Part shown: positions 34,705 to 43,460 of the stretch, one piece after another | Layout of the letters: the number at the start of each line of letters is the position of its first letter | Position numbering within the stretch: position 1 is the first letter of the stretch | DNA from: Berkiella_A sp963976875 | GTDB taxonomy: Bacteria > Pseudomonadota > Gammaproteobacteria > Berkiellales > Berkiellaceae | Direction of reading: 5' to 3' | Length of the DNA: 64,000 bases | Assembly: GCA_963976875.1 (NCBI GenBank) | Contig: CAXBML010000006.1 | Coordinates: 1-64,000, forward strand | Notes under the pieces: generated by a model | Told to the model about the DNA's origin: nothing | The model's input: the letters and a program-made list of their open reading frames with translations, nothing else | Database searches by the model: none | Translations under genes and position numbers: made by a program

Positions 34705-35991
34705 ATGAGTAAGCGAATTGTTGTTTTAGGAAGTCAATGGGGCGATGAAGGAAAGGGCAAAATAGTTGATCTCATTGCGCACAGCTCAAAATATGTTGTG
34801 CGCTTTCAAGGGGGGCATAATGCAGGCCATACTTTGGTCATTAATGGTGAAAAAACCATATTGCATTTGATTCCTTCGGGTATTTTGCACGACAATGTCA
34901 TGGCTATTTTGGCACCGGGCATGGTGGTTTCTCCACAAGCATTGGTAACAGAAATGGACGAGCTCATTTCTAAAGGTGTCCCTGTCACTAAACGCTTATT
35001 ACTTTCTGATCAAGCGACTTTGTTGTTGCCGTATCATATTGCTATTGATAAAGCCCGAGAGCAGGCTAAAAATAAAATTGGAACGACTCAGAGAGGGATT
35101 GGACCTTGCTATGAAGATAAGGTTGCTCGCCGAGCTTTTAAGATAGGTGAGTTATTTGCAAGCAAAGATATTTTATCAGAAATTAAAGAAATTTTAGCTT
35201 ATTATAATTTCATGTTAGAGCATTACTACAAAGTTGATACAGTTCGTTTCGAAGATGTACAAAAAGAAGTTGAGCTAGCCCAAGAGCGGTTCGCGGGATT
35301 AGTTTGTGAGACGACACCATTATTGCATCAAGCGTTGGATGCGGATGAGCAGATTTTATTTGAAGGCGCTCAGGGAACACTATTAGATATAGATCATGGC
35401 ACATACCCATATGTGACCTCTTCACATACCAGTGCTGGGGGGGTGCCTGCTAGCTGTGGTATTTCACCTAGAGTATTAGATGAGATTTTAGGGGTAACGA
35501 AAGTCTACTGTACTCGTGTGGGTAGTGGGCCTTTTCCCACGGAGCTAACAGAAGAGGTGGGGGCTAGCATTCAAAAACAAGGCCAGGAATTTGGTGCAAC
35601 AACGGGGCGTCCAAGGCGCTGTGGTTGGTTTGATGCCGTAATGGCAAAGCATTGTGCTAATATTAATGGTTTTACAGCATTAGCCATGACAAAATTAGAT
35701 GTATTAGATCATCTTGCTGAGATAAAAATTTGCACTGGCTATCAATACTTGGGTGAGCATCGTGCGACTCCCCCTAATCATGCAGACGCACTTGAGCTGT
35801 GTGAGCCAGTTTATGAAACATTACCTGGCTGGCAGGCATCTACTAAAGGTGTGCAGCAATGGGCCGCATTACCAGAGAAAGCAAAACAATATTTGCAGCG
35901 ATTGGAAGAATTAGTCGGCGTCAAAATCGCCATCGTTTCCACTGGACCAGATAGAGAAGAGACACTATGGGTCAAAAAGCTGCTGGATTAA
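34705..35991 (+). CDS. purA: adenylosuccinate synthetase
   Basis: PurA condenses IMP with aspartate using GTP in AMP synthesis. The 428-residue product has the glycine loop GSQWGDEGKGKI at 9-20 (Asp13 catalytic), GGHNAGHT with His41-type histidine at about 42, the QRGIGP segment, the TSSHTSAGG loop and GTTTGRPRRCGW-type sequence (GATTGRPRRCGWFD). It ends in NKxD-like KLDVLD and FP-typical VSTGPDREET. purC, another purine gene, is at 59.2 kb. Confidence 0.97.
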   Translation: MSKRIVVLGSQWGDEGKGKIVDLIAHSSKYVVRFQGGHNAGHTLVINGEKTILHLIPSGILHDNVMAILAPGMVVSPQALVTEMDELISKGVPVTKRLLLSDQATLLLPYHIAIDKAREQAKNKIGTTQRGIGPCYEDKVARRAFKIGELFASKDILSEIKEILAYYNFMLEHYYKVDTVRFEDVQKEVELAQERFAGLVCETTPLLHQALDADEQILFEGAQGTLLDIDHGTYPYVTSSHTSAGGVPASCGISPRVLDEILGVTKVYCTRVGSGPFPTELTEEVGASIQKQGQEFGATTGRPRRCGWFDAVMAKHCANINGFTALAMTKLDVLDHLAEIKICTGYQYLGEHRATPPNHADALELCEPVYETLPGWQASTKGVQQWAALPEKAKQYLQRLEELVGVKIAIVSTGPDREETLWVKKLLD

Positions 35992-36020
35992 TTCTAGGAG
36001 AGTGCAGTTAAACTGCCATT

Positions 36021-38285
36021 ATGAATAAAAATAAACAAATATCTAAAGATCCCAACTTTGATCGTGAGTTAGAAACTTATGAAACACCGGTGCCAAGCCG
36101 AGAGTTTATTCTGACAACTATCAAGTCTTTTTCACAACCACGCAAAATGAAGCATCTAATTTCGCATTTTGAGCTAGACGATCCTGATTTGATTGAAGGG
36201 TTGCGGCGTAGGCTGAAAGCGATGATTCGAGATGGACAGCTGGTTAAGCTGAGAACAGGTTTTGTGCCGGTTGAATCAGAAGAAGAATTAGAAGGGGAAT
36301 TGCATTTCTTTAAAGAGCGAGAAGTGTATTGTATTACCGATGCGCAACGTAAAATCCCGCTTTTGCCCGGTACCTTGAGAGGGTGTTTTGAGGGGGATAG
36401 AGTTAAAGTCAAGGTGAGAAATATTGCCGACAGTGACGAAAGCTTTGGGCGTATTATAGAAATAGTAGAAGCGCAAGAGAAAACGGTGGTGGGACGTTTT
36501 TATAAAGAACGTAATATTTATAGAGTCGTACCATTAGAAAAAAATATTTTTCAACATATTACGATTCCAAAAGATCAAACGGGTAAAGCCAAAACAGATG
36601 ACATTGTTGTTGTCAAGTTATCCAGAGATGTGCAAGAACAAGCCTATGAAGGTTTTGTGGGCCAGGTATTAGAAGTTTTAGGGGATTATGCCTCTCCTGG
36701 TATTGAAATTGATATGGCCATCAAAAAATTTAATATACCGAATACATGGCCAAAAGCGGTTGAGAAACTTTCCAATGAATTCCCTAAAAAAATAACGCCA
36801 CAAAGTAAGCGTAATCGGGAAGATTTAATTGATGTACCCTTTATTACCATAGATGGCGAAGATGCCAAAGATTTTGATGATGCCGTATATTGCCAGCCGA
36901 CAAAAACAGGCTGGAAGGTTTCTGTTGCAATTGCCGATGTTGGACATTATGTTAAGCCGAATACACCTTTAGATAAAGAAGCCAAACGTCGCGGGAATTC
37001 AACGTATTTTCCTAATCGTGTCGTGCCTATGTTGCCAGAAGGCTTGTCTAACCAACTGTGTTCATTAAAACCAGATGAAGAGCGCTTGACCCTGGTTTGT
37101 CATATGACAGTCAGCAAAGACGGTAAAGTAACACGATCTAAATTCACCAAAGCCGTTATTAAGTCTCATGCAAGGTTAACCTATAACAAGGTCGCTAAAA
37201 TATATGATGGTGATGTGAAGCTAACAGAGCAATATGCTGATGTTTTGCCTAATATTATGGCATTACGAGAGGCGTATGAAGTCTTAAGCGCGCAACGTCG
37301 AAAGCGGGGGGCTTTAGATTTAGAGACAGTTGATAATTTAATTTTATTTAATGATGATGGGAAAATAGACAAAATCATACCGGTGTATCGTAATGACGCA
37401 CACAAAGTGATTGAAGAATGTATGTTGGCAGCAAATGTATGTGCCGCCAGATTAATTTTGCGCCATAAGAAGCCAGGCTTATTTAGAGTGCATGACGATC
37501 CGCCTGCGAAAAAGCTTACCCAACTCAAAGCGTTTTTAAGCGAGCTAGGAATGAGCTTGAAAGGTAATCAAGATAAACCTGAAGCGTCTGCATACGCAGA
37601 TATACTATATCAAGCAAAAGAACGACCCGATAGACATGTGATTGAAACGATGGTGTTAAGATCACTTAGCCAAGCGCAATATCGTGAAAAAAATGTTGGA
37701 CATTTTGGCCTAGCGTACCCGCAATATGTACACTTCACGTCCCCTATTCGACGTTATCCAGATTTGATTATTCATCGTATTATTGCGGCGATTATTGCAG
37801 AGAAAGAAAAAGATATTTATTCAATGGAAGCATTGGAAGAGCTGGGAGAGAAGTTATCTGTCACAGAGCGTCGTAGCGATGATGCTTCGCGGGATGCCAC
37901 TTTCGCATTAAAATGCCACTATATGCAGGATAAAGTTGGGGAAGATTTTGAAGGGGTTGTATCAGGGGTTACGGCATTTGGACTATTTATCGAATTAAAA
38001 GATATCTACATTGAAGGTCTGATTCATGTGAGTCAACTAGGGCATGAATATTTTCATTATGATCCGGTTAAACATTTAATGATAGGCGAGCATTCCAGAC
38101 AAACCTATCAACTGGGTCAAGAAGTGAAGGTTAAAGTGGTTCGAGTGGATATGGAAGATAAAAAAATAGACTTTGAATTGCTTGATAAAGGCAAAGCGGC
38201 AACCACAACGAAGCAATCAAAAAATAAAAAGAAACGAAAAAAGAAGAAAAAGCCAAAGCATAAAAATAAGGCGCAGTATGACTGA
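36021..38285 (+). CDS. rnr: ribonuclease R
   Basis: RNase R is a processive 3'-5' exonuclease that degrades structured RNA. The 754-residue product has an N-terminal winged-helix region, two cold-shock domains, and the RNB catalytic domain with DGEDAKDFDDAVYC near 282-295 (the conserved aspartates). After the HFTSPIRRYPDL motif comes an S1 domain (about 637-725, GVVSGVTAFGLFIELKD). The last 30 residues are a lysine-rich tail, as in E. coli RNase R. Its end overlaps rlmB by eight bases. The E. coli neighbour nsrR, between purA and rnr, is absent. Confidence 0.96.
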   Translation: MNKNKQISKDPNFDRELETYETPVPSREFILTTIKSFSQPRKMKHLISHFELDDPDLIEGLRRRLKAMIRDGQLVKLRTGFVPVESEEELEGELHFFKEREVYCITDAQRKIPLLPGTLRGCFEGDRVKVKVRNIADSDESFGRIIEIVEAQEKTVVGRFYKERNIYRVVPLEKNIFQHITIPKDQTGKAKTDDIVVVKLSRDVQEQAYEGFVGQVLEVLGDYASPGIEIDMAIKKFNIPNTWPKAVEKLSNEFPKKITPQSKRNREDLIDVPFITIDGEDAKDFDDAVYCQPTKTGWKVSVAIADVGHYVKPNTPLDKEAKRRGNSTYFPNRVVPMLPEGLSNQLCSLKPDEERLTLVCHMTVSKDGKVTRSKFTKAVIKSHARLTYNKVAKIYDGDVKLTEQYADVLPNIMALREAYEVLSAQRRKRGALDLETVDNLILFNDDGKIDKIIPVYRNDAHKVIEECMLAANVCAARLILRHKKPGLFRVHDDPPAKKLTQLKAFLSELGMSLKGNQDKPEASAYADILYQAKERPDRHVIETMVLRSLSQAQYREKNVGHFGLAYPQYVHFTSPIRRYPDLIIHRIIAAIIAEKEKDIYSMEALEELGEKLSVTERRSDDASRDATFALKCHYMQDKVGEDFEGVVSGVTAFGLFIELKDIYIEGLIHVSQLGHEYFHYDPVKHLMIGEHSRQTYQLGQEVKVKVVRVDMEDKKIDFELLDKGKAATTTKQSKNKKKRKKKKKPKHKNKAQYD

Positions 38286-39018
38286 TATCGTTTTTGGGGT
38301 GCATGCTTGCGTGAGCATGATGTCGCATGCACCAGAGAATATTTTGCAGTTGTGGGTTCAGCAAGCCCCTTCAAGTCGATTGAATGAAATTATCCAAGAT
38401 GCCAAAAATCTGGGTATTCCAGTTCAAACAGTATCCAAAAAAGTCTTGGATAAGAAAACGCAAGAGCAATCTCATCAAGGCATATTATTAGAGATTAAAT
38501 CTGTTGAAGTAAAATCAGAAACGCATTTGAAACACGATTTATCTCACATAGCCGAGGGCCATAAACCTGGGTTTTATTTAATCTTAGATGGCATCCAAGA
38601 TCCGCATAATTTGGGTGCGATTATTCGAAGTGCTGAAGCATTTGGTGTGCAAGGCCTTATTTTACCCAAATCCAATTCAGTAGGGATAACACCCACTGTA
38701 CGAAAAATTGCTTGTGGTGCAGAATTAGGCTTGGCTATTTATCAAGTTGCCAATTTGGCTCGTAGTATAGAAATATTAAAATCCAATGGCATTTGGGTCG
38801 TAGGTACGATGATGGACGCACCCCAAACGCTTTATCAATGTGACTTAAAGCGTTCTATTGCATTGGTCATGGGCAACGAACAAAAAGGTTTAAAATCTCT
38901 CACACAAAAAAACTGTGATGAATTTGTCACGATTCCGCTTTCAGGACATACTGCCAGCCTGAACGTTTCAGTTGCCACAGGCATTTGCATCAGTGAAGTG
39001 GCTCGTCAGCGGGGTTGA
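38278..39018 (+). CDS. rlmB: 23S rRNA 2'-O-methyltransferase (G2251)
   Basis: RlmB methylates G2251 of 23S rRNA. The 246-residue protein has the SPOUT knot motifs: LDGIQDPHNLGAIIRSAEAFGV, VMGNEQKGL and IPLSGHTASLNVSVATGI. The N-terminal substrate-binding domain begins IVFGVHACVSMM. The ATG at 38278, inside the last codons of rnr, is the family start; the frame stays open upstream inside rnr without match. rnr and rlmB are co-transcribed, as in E. coli. Confidence 0.95.
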   Translation: MTDIVFGVHACVSMMSHAPENILQLWVQQAPSSRLNEIIQDAKNLGIPVQTVSKKVLDKKTQEQSHQGILLEIKSVEVKSETHLKHDLSHIAEGHKPGFYLILDGIQDPHNLGAIIRSAEAFGVQGLILPKSNSVGITPTVRKIACGAELGLAIYQVANLARSIEILKSNGIWVVGTMMDAPQTLYQCDLKRSIALVMGNEQKGLKSLTQKNCDEFVTIPLSGHTASLNVSVATGICISEVARQRG

Positions 39019-39055
39019 GCCTACTCGCTATTCTTTATCTCATAATGACCACTGT

Positions 39056-39085
39056 GAATGGGGGCATAGTGTTTTGCCCCCATTC
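39056..39085 (+). terminator. hairpin downstream of rlmB
   Basis: A perfect 11-bp stem (GAATGGGGGCA at 39056-39066, TGCCCCCATTC at 39075-39085) with an 8-base loop lies 37 bases after the rlmB stop. It is followed by A-rich rather than T-rich DNA, so it may act as an RNA-stabilising or weak terminating hairpin. Confidence 0.5.
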
Positions 39086-39277
39086 AAAAATGGAAAAAAT
39101 ATTCGCGCCGCTAACCACACAACATAAACCTATTAATGGCGCTAACGCCTGCTTATTGTAGACACATTGTGATATATCGTGTTCTCAAACCCATGCATCT
39201 CCATCAAAAAATTTGAACTTTCAGCTTATGTTTTTGTCTTCTGTTATATACCAATACAAAAGAAGATAAGTGTAGCT

Positions 39278-41977
39278 ATGCCTAAATTTATAAAGTCCAG
39301 TCAAGTATCTGATATTCCAGAAGAACAAACAGAAGATGGTCAATATAACGCCAAATTTAAAAGAATGGTGTCAGCTGAGGCCCAGGATGTATTAAAAGGA
39401 TGGAACATCGACCCTAGTATTTTTCAGCTTTATGTTGAAAAAGGTTTAATAAAAAAGTCTGAGGTTGGCGCTTATATTGAGGCAATGAGAAGCGGCGTAG
39501 AAAGTGACTTGGTTCAAGAGTTTACAAAGATGAATATAGTGTTTGCGCAAGAACTAAGAACTTTGGCGGAAACAAGAGATTTTCCAGAAGTACCTAATAA
39601 AGAAGACCATTCACCACAAATTGTATATCCCTCTGACAAAGAAATACAAGAGGCTATTGCGAGCGCAAGAAAAGGCTCAGAAATTGCAGCCATGCAGGCT
39701 TTATACAAAGAAAAAGCAGAAGCACATAAACAAGAATGTGTCGCATTAATTGAAATGTACGAGCAGCGAGTTGCTGAAGCACAATTATTCGTTAATATGA
39801 TAAAGGGATTACAAAGCATACAAAGTAAAGAGCAGAGCCACTTAACCAGTAAAACTGCTCGGCAGCAGGAAGTCATTGAAGGGAATGCTGCTACGTTAAA
39901 GAAAGTGAATATTACAATCCCGGTGTCAGAGATGACTCAAGAGGGAAGCCCTCCTTCACCTCCGCCACCACCTATGATGGGGGGAGGCCCACCATCACCG
40001 CCTACTCCTCCTAGTGTTGGCTCCAATGCAGGGAAAATGACCCTAGCAGAGCAAATAGCACTTAGTAAATTAAAGAAAAAGAAAGCTGGCTCAAAGACCC
40101 AACCAAAAGAGATGCAACAGGATAAAAAGTCAGAAGCCTCCCCTGCCAATATGATGGGAGAGCTAGGGCAAGCATTAAAGCGGTCAGGAGAGACAGGTGG
40201 ATTAAGCATAGAAGAAAAATTAGCACAGCAAAAGCGTGACAGGGCATTAGGGAAAACACAAGCGCCAAGCTTAACAAGAGCCAAAAAAACGGTTACGGCT
40301 GAAGAAATTGCGTCTGCAAAAGAAATCGCCGATCGAGATCACCGTCAAGGCGGTACTAGAAATTTTCGGGATTTAGCAGCTTTGCAAAGAAAATTAGCAG
40401 AATTGGAGGCCGCAAATAGCAGCAGTATCCAATATTTATTGGACTTTGAAGATACTATTCAAGTGCTCAGAGCGCTAGATGCAGAGCAAGAACGAGTGAT
40501 CGCTTTACAAGGTCCTGCTATTGAGCGTGCTCAATTATTAACACAAATTGCAGAGGCTAAAAAAGAAATACCCTTGCCGGCTAAAGAAGCAGTTGTTCCA
40601 CAGCAGAGTGAGGTTGTGAAGTCTGGGGGGGCTGTCTCAACAGATGCACCACCTCCGCCTCCACCCCCGCCTACTAATATAGGTGCAAATCCACCACCCC
40701 CGCCTCCGCCGCCACCGACTAAAGCGAGTGCAAGTCCACCCTCGCCACCTCCCATTAATCAAAGCGCCGGTCCCCCACCTCCGCCTCCACCACCAAAGGT
40801 ACAAAAAAGCAGAGGACAAGCTGGTGGGTTACTCGACGGCATCAAAGAAGGGAAAAGTTTGAAAAAAACAAGTGGCACGGGTAAAAAATCACAAAGTGTT
40901 GTACCCAAGAAAGTAGAGACGCAGCAAGATGCCATGATGAACAACCCTACTTTCTTAAAAGCAAAACTTAAAGTAGATGCCGATAAAGTGACGGATCAGA
41001 AAAAAGAACAAGCCATGGGGTTGAAAAGTGCGGATGTTGAAAAGCAGCTATTAGCTCAAAAAATGAAAAAGGCAGCGGTTGTTTTAAGTGATAAAAAGAA
41101 AAGTTATGAGCCGAGTAAAGAGGCATTAGCCTTAAGAGCTGAAAAAGGAAAGCACTTATCCGCTGTTAAATCGATGGTCATAGATGAGGTAAAACCGTCA
41201 GAACTAGAGGCGCTTCAAGCTCAATTAAAAGAGGCACAAGCGCAACAACAACGTCATTATCAAGCTCGCCTTGAAGGTCGAGTTGTGGAGCAGACGAGTG
41301 CTGTTGTTTTACCTGGCGTTGTTGGCGACCCGAAAGCACAAGAAAAAGATTCAGACTCTTTATCTATGTCTGTTGAGCAACAAATGTCCGTGGCGCCTGA
41401 TACCCCTGTCGGAGCAGGTAATGATGAACGCCATAAGACAATATTAGAGGACTTTATTGCAAGTCAAGCTAAACAAAGTGGCCAAAATTTATATCAAAAA
41501 TATAAAAGTACGGACTCAGGGGGCTGGGTTGCTTATTTATCGCAACCCTTTAGCTTTAAACAGAGCAAGCGAGAAAGGCAAGCTGAAGAGATTTCAGAAT
41601 TATTTAAAACAGCAAATGAACTCGCCAAAGGAGACGATGATATTAAAGCAGAATATCTTGTGATGGGTTTACAAAAGATAAAGGCTGAGATTATGCAAGA
41701 AGGTAATAGGGATGGTCGAATGTATGCTTTTTGCGAAGTTTTGCAAGACAAAATTTTGGCACAGAAGGGCATATCCGCTGATGCTAATGAGCGAATGAAA
41801 GCAGCAATGAAAGAGGGTGATGATGTCTCCGCCAAAAAGTTTGGATGGCAAGAGGCTCAAGAATACCTGGACGAAGTGCAGGGAAAGTTTGGTGAAGCCA
41901 TGCTCGCCGCTGCCACTTTGGTCGATAATGATGAAAATAATGCCCCTTCAAGTAGAAAAGTGGGGAAAAATAAGTAA
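39278..41977 (+). CDS. WASP/WIP-like proline-rich protein with WH2 actin-binding motif (candidate effector)
   Basis: The 899-residue product (from ATG 39278) is not a known housekeeping protein. A long proline tract at about 456-508 has three runs of eight or nine prolines, and is followed by LLDGIKEGKSLKKT at 518-531. This fits the WH2 consensus LLxxIxxGxxLKKT/V of WIP and N-WASP. A shorter proline tract at about 222-245 precedes a weaker WH2-like segment, MTLAEQIALSKLKKKKA at 254-270. A coiled coil covers about 365-440, and the last 160 residues are a charged helical region without known match. No signal peptide and no acidic Arp2/3-binding tail are seen. WH2 motifs bind G-actin and polyproline binds profilin in bacterial nucleators such as RickA, VopL/F and BimA. 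A host-actin role is inferred. An in-frame GTG at 39179 would add 33 residues. Confidence 0.8.
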   Translation: MPKFIKSSQVSDIPEEQTEDGQYNAKFKRMVSAEAQDVLKGWNIDPSIFQLYVEKGLIKKSEVGAYIEAMRSGVESDLVQEFTKMNIVFAQELRTLAETRDFPEVPNKEDHSPQIVYPSDKEIQEAIASARKGSEIAAMQALYKEKAEAHKQECVALIEMYEQRVAEAQLFVNMIKGLQSIQSKEQSHLTSKTARQQEVIEGNAATLKKVNITIPVSEMTQEGSPPSPPPPPMMGGGPPSPPTPPSVGSNAGKMTLAEQIALSKLKKKKAGSKTQPKEMQQDKKSEASPANMMGELGQALKRSGETGGLSIEEKLAQQKRDRALGKTQAPSLTRAKKTVTAEEIASAKEIADRDHRQGGTRNFRDLAALQRKLAELEAANSSSIQYLLDFEDTIQVLRALDAEQERVIALQGPAIERAQLLTQIAEAKKEIPLPAKEAVVPQQSEVVKSGGAVSTDAPPPPPPPPTNIGANPPPPPPPPPTKASASPPSPPPINQSAGPPPPPPPPKVQKSRGQAGGLLDGIKEGKSLKKTSGTGKKSQSVVPKKVETQQDAMMNNPTFLKAKLKVDADKVTDQKKEQAMGLKSADVEKQLLAQKMKKAAVVLSDKKKSYEPSKEALALRAEKGKHLSAVKSMVIDEVKPSELEALQAQLKEAQAQQQRHYQARLEGRVVEQTSAVVLPGVVGDPKAQEKDSDSLSMSVEQQMSVAPDTPVGAGNDERHKTILEDFIASQAKQSGQNLYQKYKSTDSGGWVAYLSQPFSFKQSKRERQAEEISELFKTANELAKGDDDIKAEYLVMGLQKIKAEIMQEGNRDGRMYAFCEVLQDKILAQKGISADANERMKAAMKEGDDVSAKKFGWQEAQEYLDEVQGKFGEAMLAAATLVDNDENNAPSSRKVGKNK

Positions 41978-42171
41978 TGTACTTAATTTTGCTTATGTGA
42001 TTTGACTATATCTTAGCTGCCAGGACGGCGGCTATTGTATTCCCCTAATAAATCCTTTATTCTTCGTGGTCTGCTTAAATCAGCAGAAGTTTGTTAATTA
42101 ACTCTCCTTGCGCTTTAGTCGCTAAACTTATTTTTAGCATCGGAGCGCTAGTAATCCATGAGGAGCATTTC

Positions 42172-42525
42172 ATGCGTCATTATGAAGTCGTTTTATTAGT
42201 TCACCCTGATCAAAGTGAGCAAGTGCCAGCTATGATCGAGCGCTATCGAACCATGGTTGAAGAGGCCAAAGGTGCGATTCACCGTTTTGAAGATTGGGGC
42301 AGAAGACAACTCGCCTATCCCATTAAGAAAGTTCATAAAGCCCACTATATTTTGCTTAACGTAGAATGTAGCGTAGAGCTATTAAATGAATTAAAACATG
42401 CTTTTCGTTATAACGATGCGATTTTACGTAACTTGTTTATTAAGCGTGATGAAGCCGTTACGGATATTTCTGCAATGTTATGTCCAGAAGATGAAAAAGA
42501 AAACAAAAGAGAAGAAACTGCATAA
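42172..42525 (+). CDS. rpsF: 30S ribosomal protein S6
   Basis: The 117-residue product begins MRHYEVVLLVHPDQSEQVPAMIERY and has FEDWGRRQLAYPIKK and the FRYNDAILRNLFIKRDEAV segment of S6, with an acidic-basic tail. AGGAG nine bases before the ATG at 42172 supports this start rather than 42091. The leader of about 190 bases contains short inverted repeats (CTGCT/AGCAG near 42070; TAGC/GCTA near 42136-42151). It might hold an S6:S18-binding element, but I could not confirm one. It is the first gene of rpsF-rpsR-rplI; priB, between rpsF and rpsR in E. coli, is absent. Confidence 0.97.
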   Translation: MRHYEVVLLVHPDQSEQVPAMIERYRTMVEEAKGAIHRFEDWGRRQLAYPIKKVHKAHYILLNVECSVELLNELKHAFRYNDAILRNLFIKRDEAVTDISAMLCPEDEKENKREETA

Positions 42526-42536
42526 GGGGAAATATT

Positions 42537-42782
42537 ATGGCGGGAAGACCTAATCGAGTTCATGGTAATAAAAGAAAATATTGTCCGTTTTCTTCTAATA
42601 AAATACCTGTAAAATTCATAGATTATAAAAACTTTCGTTTTTTACGTAAGTACATTACTGAAACCGGAAAAATTGTGCCTAGTCGTATTACGGGTGTTAA
42701 AAACATTCATCAACACGCATTGGCTAGAGAAATTAAATACGCTCGGTTCCTCGCATTGATTCCTTATTGCGACAGACACTAA
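42537..42782 (+). CDS. rpsR: 30S ribosomal protein S18
   Basis: The 81-residue product contains the S18 signature IDYKNFRFLRKYITETGKIVPSRITGV and the closing QHALAREIKYARFLALIPYCDRH. The N-terminus NKRKYCPF keeps the cysteine common in S18. S18 pairs with S6 in the 30S platform. It is 11 bases after rpsF, with AGGGGA before the ATG. Confidence 0.97.
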   Translation: MAGRPNRVHGNKRKYCPFSSNKIPVKFIDYKNFRFLRKYITETGKIVPSRITGVKNIHQHALAREIKYARFLALIPYCDRH

Positions 42783-42894
42783 AACGAGAGCTTGTTGGAT
42801 TGCATCGTGTGCGGTACTTTTGGCCTCGTCTAAAAAGTTGATAGTACCGCTCTTACAATTCAAGCACGTATACTAAATTGATAAGGGGTTTGTA

Positions 42895-43347
42895 ATGGAA
42901 GTAATTCTACTTGAAAATGTTCGTAACTTAGGTAAATTTGGAAATAAAGTCCAAGTTGCTAATGGTTACGGCCGAAACTTTTTGATTCCAAAAGGTAAAG
43001 CGGCACCAGCAACTAAAGATAATTTGGCTAAATTTGAAGCTCGTCGCGCAGAATTAGAAAAAAATGCAGCAACAAAGCTACAACAAGCACAAGAAAAAGC
43101 AGCTGAAGTGAACAGCGTGCATTTGACTATTGAAATGCGCACTTCAGACGAAGGGAAGCTATATGGTTCTATTGGCACAGCAGAGCTCGTGAAAGCATTT
43201 GCAGCAAAGAACGTAGAAATTGGTCGTCAAGAAATCAGATTACCTAACGGTGCTATACGTGAGGTAGGTGACTATGATGTTGATGTGCAGTTGCATGCTG
43301 AAGTCGTTGCTCATGCAAAAGTGAGCGTTACAGCTGAGAAAAAATAA
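42895..43347 (+). CDS. rplI: 50S ribosomal protein L9
   Basis: The 150-residue product begins MEVILLENVRNLGKFGNKVQVANGYGRNFLIPKGKA, the L9 N-terminal domain that binds 23S rRNA. The long linker helix (FEARRAELEKNAATKLQQAQEKAAEV) and the C-terminal domain follow. AAGGGG precedes the ATG. The 112-base gap after rpsR has no reading frame. Confidence 0.97.
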   Translation: MEVILLENVRNLGKFGNKVQVANGYGRNFLIPKGKAAPATKDNLAKFEARRAELEKNAATKLQQAQEKAAEVNSVHLTIEMRTSDEGKLYGSIGTAELVKAFAAKNVEIGRQEIRLPNGAIREVGDYDVDVQLHAEVVAHAKVSVTAEKK

Positions 43348-43366
43348 GTACTAACTTATTCGTATC

Positions 43367-43409
43367 TTTTCTCCCTACCGACCTTGTATAATTTTAGGTA
43401 GGGAGAAAA
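43367..43409 (+). terminator. strong hairpin between rplI and dnaB
   Basis: A perfect 13-bp stem (TTTTCTCCCTACC at 43367-43379, GGTAGGGAGAAAA at 43397-43409) with a 17-base loop lies 20 bases after rplI. It is followed by ACTTCCCC rather than a T run, so termination is likely incomplete or the hairpin protects the ribosomal mRNA end. Confidence 0.5.
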
Positions 43410-43460
43410 ACTTCCCCTCCTTAAATTCAAAAATACTTGCCAGAATCAAGAGGCTTAGCT

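Noticed and set aside
39937..40755. Glycine-rich reading frames on the minus strand opposite the proline tracts
   Set aside because: Glycine and proline codons are complementary, so antisense frames arise automatically. They have no start signals of their own.
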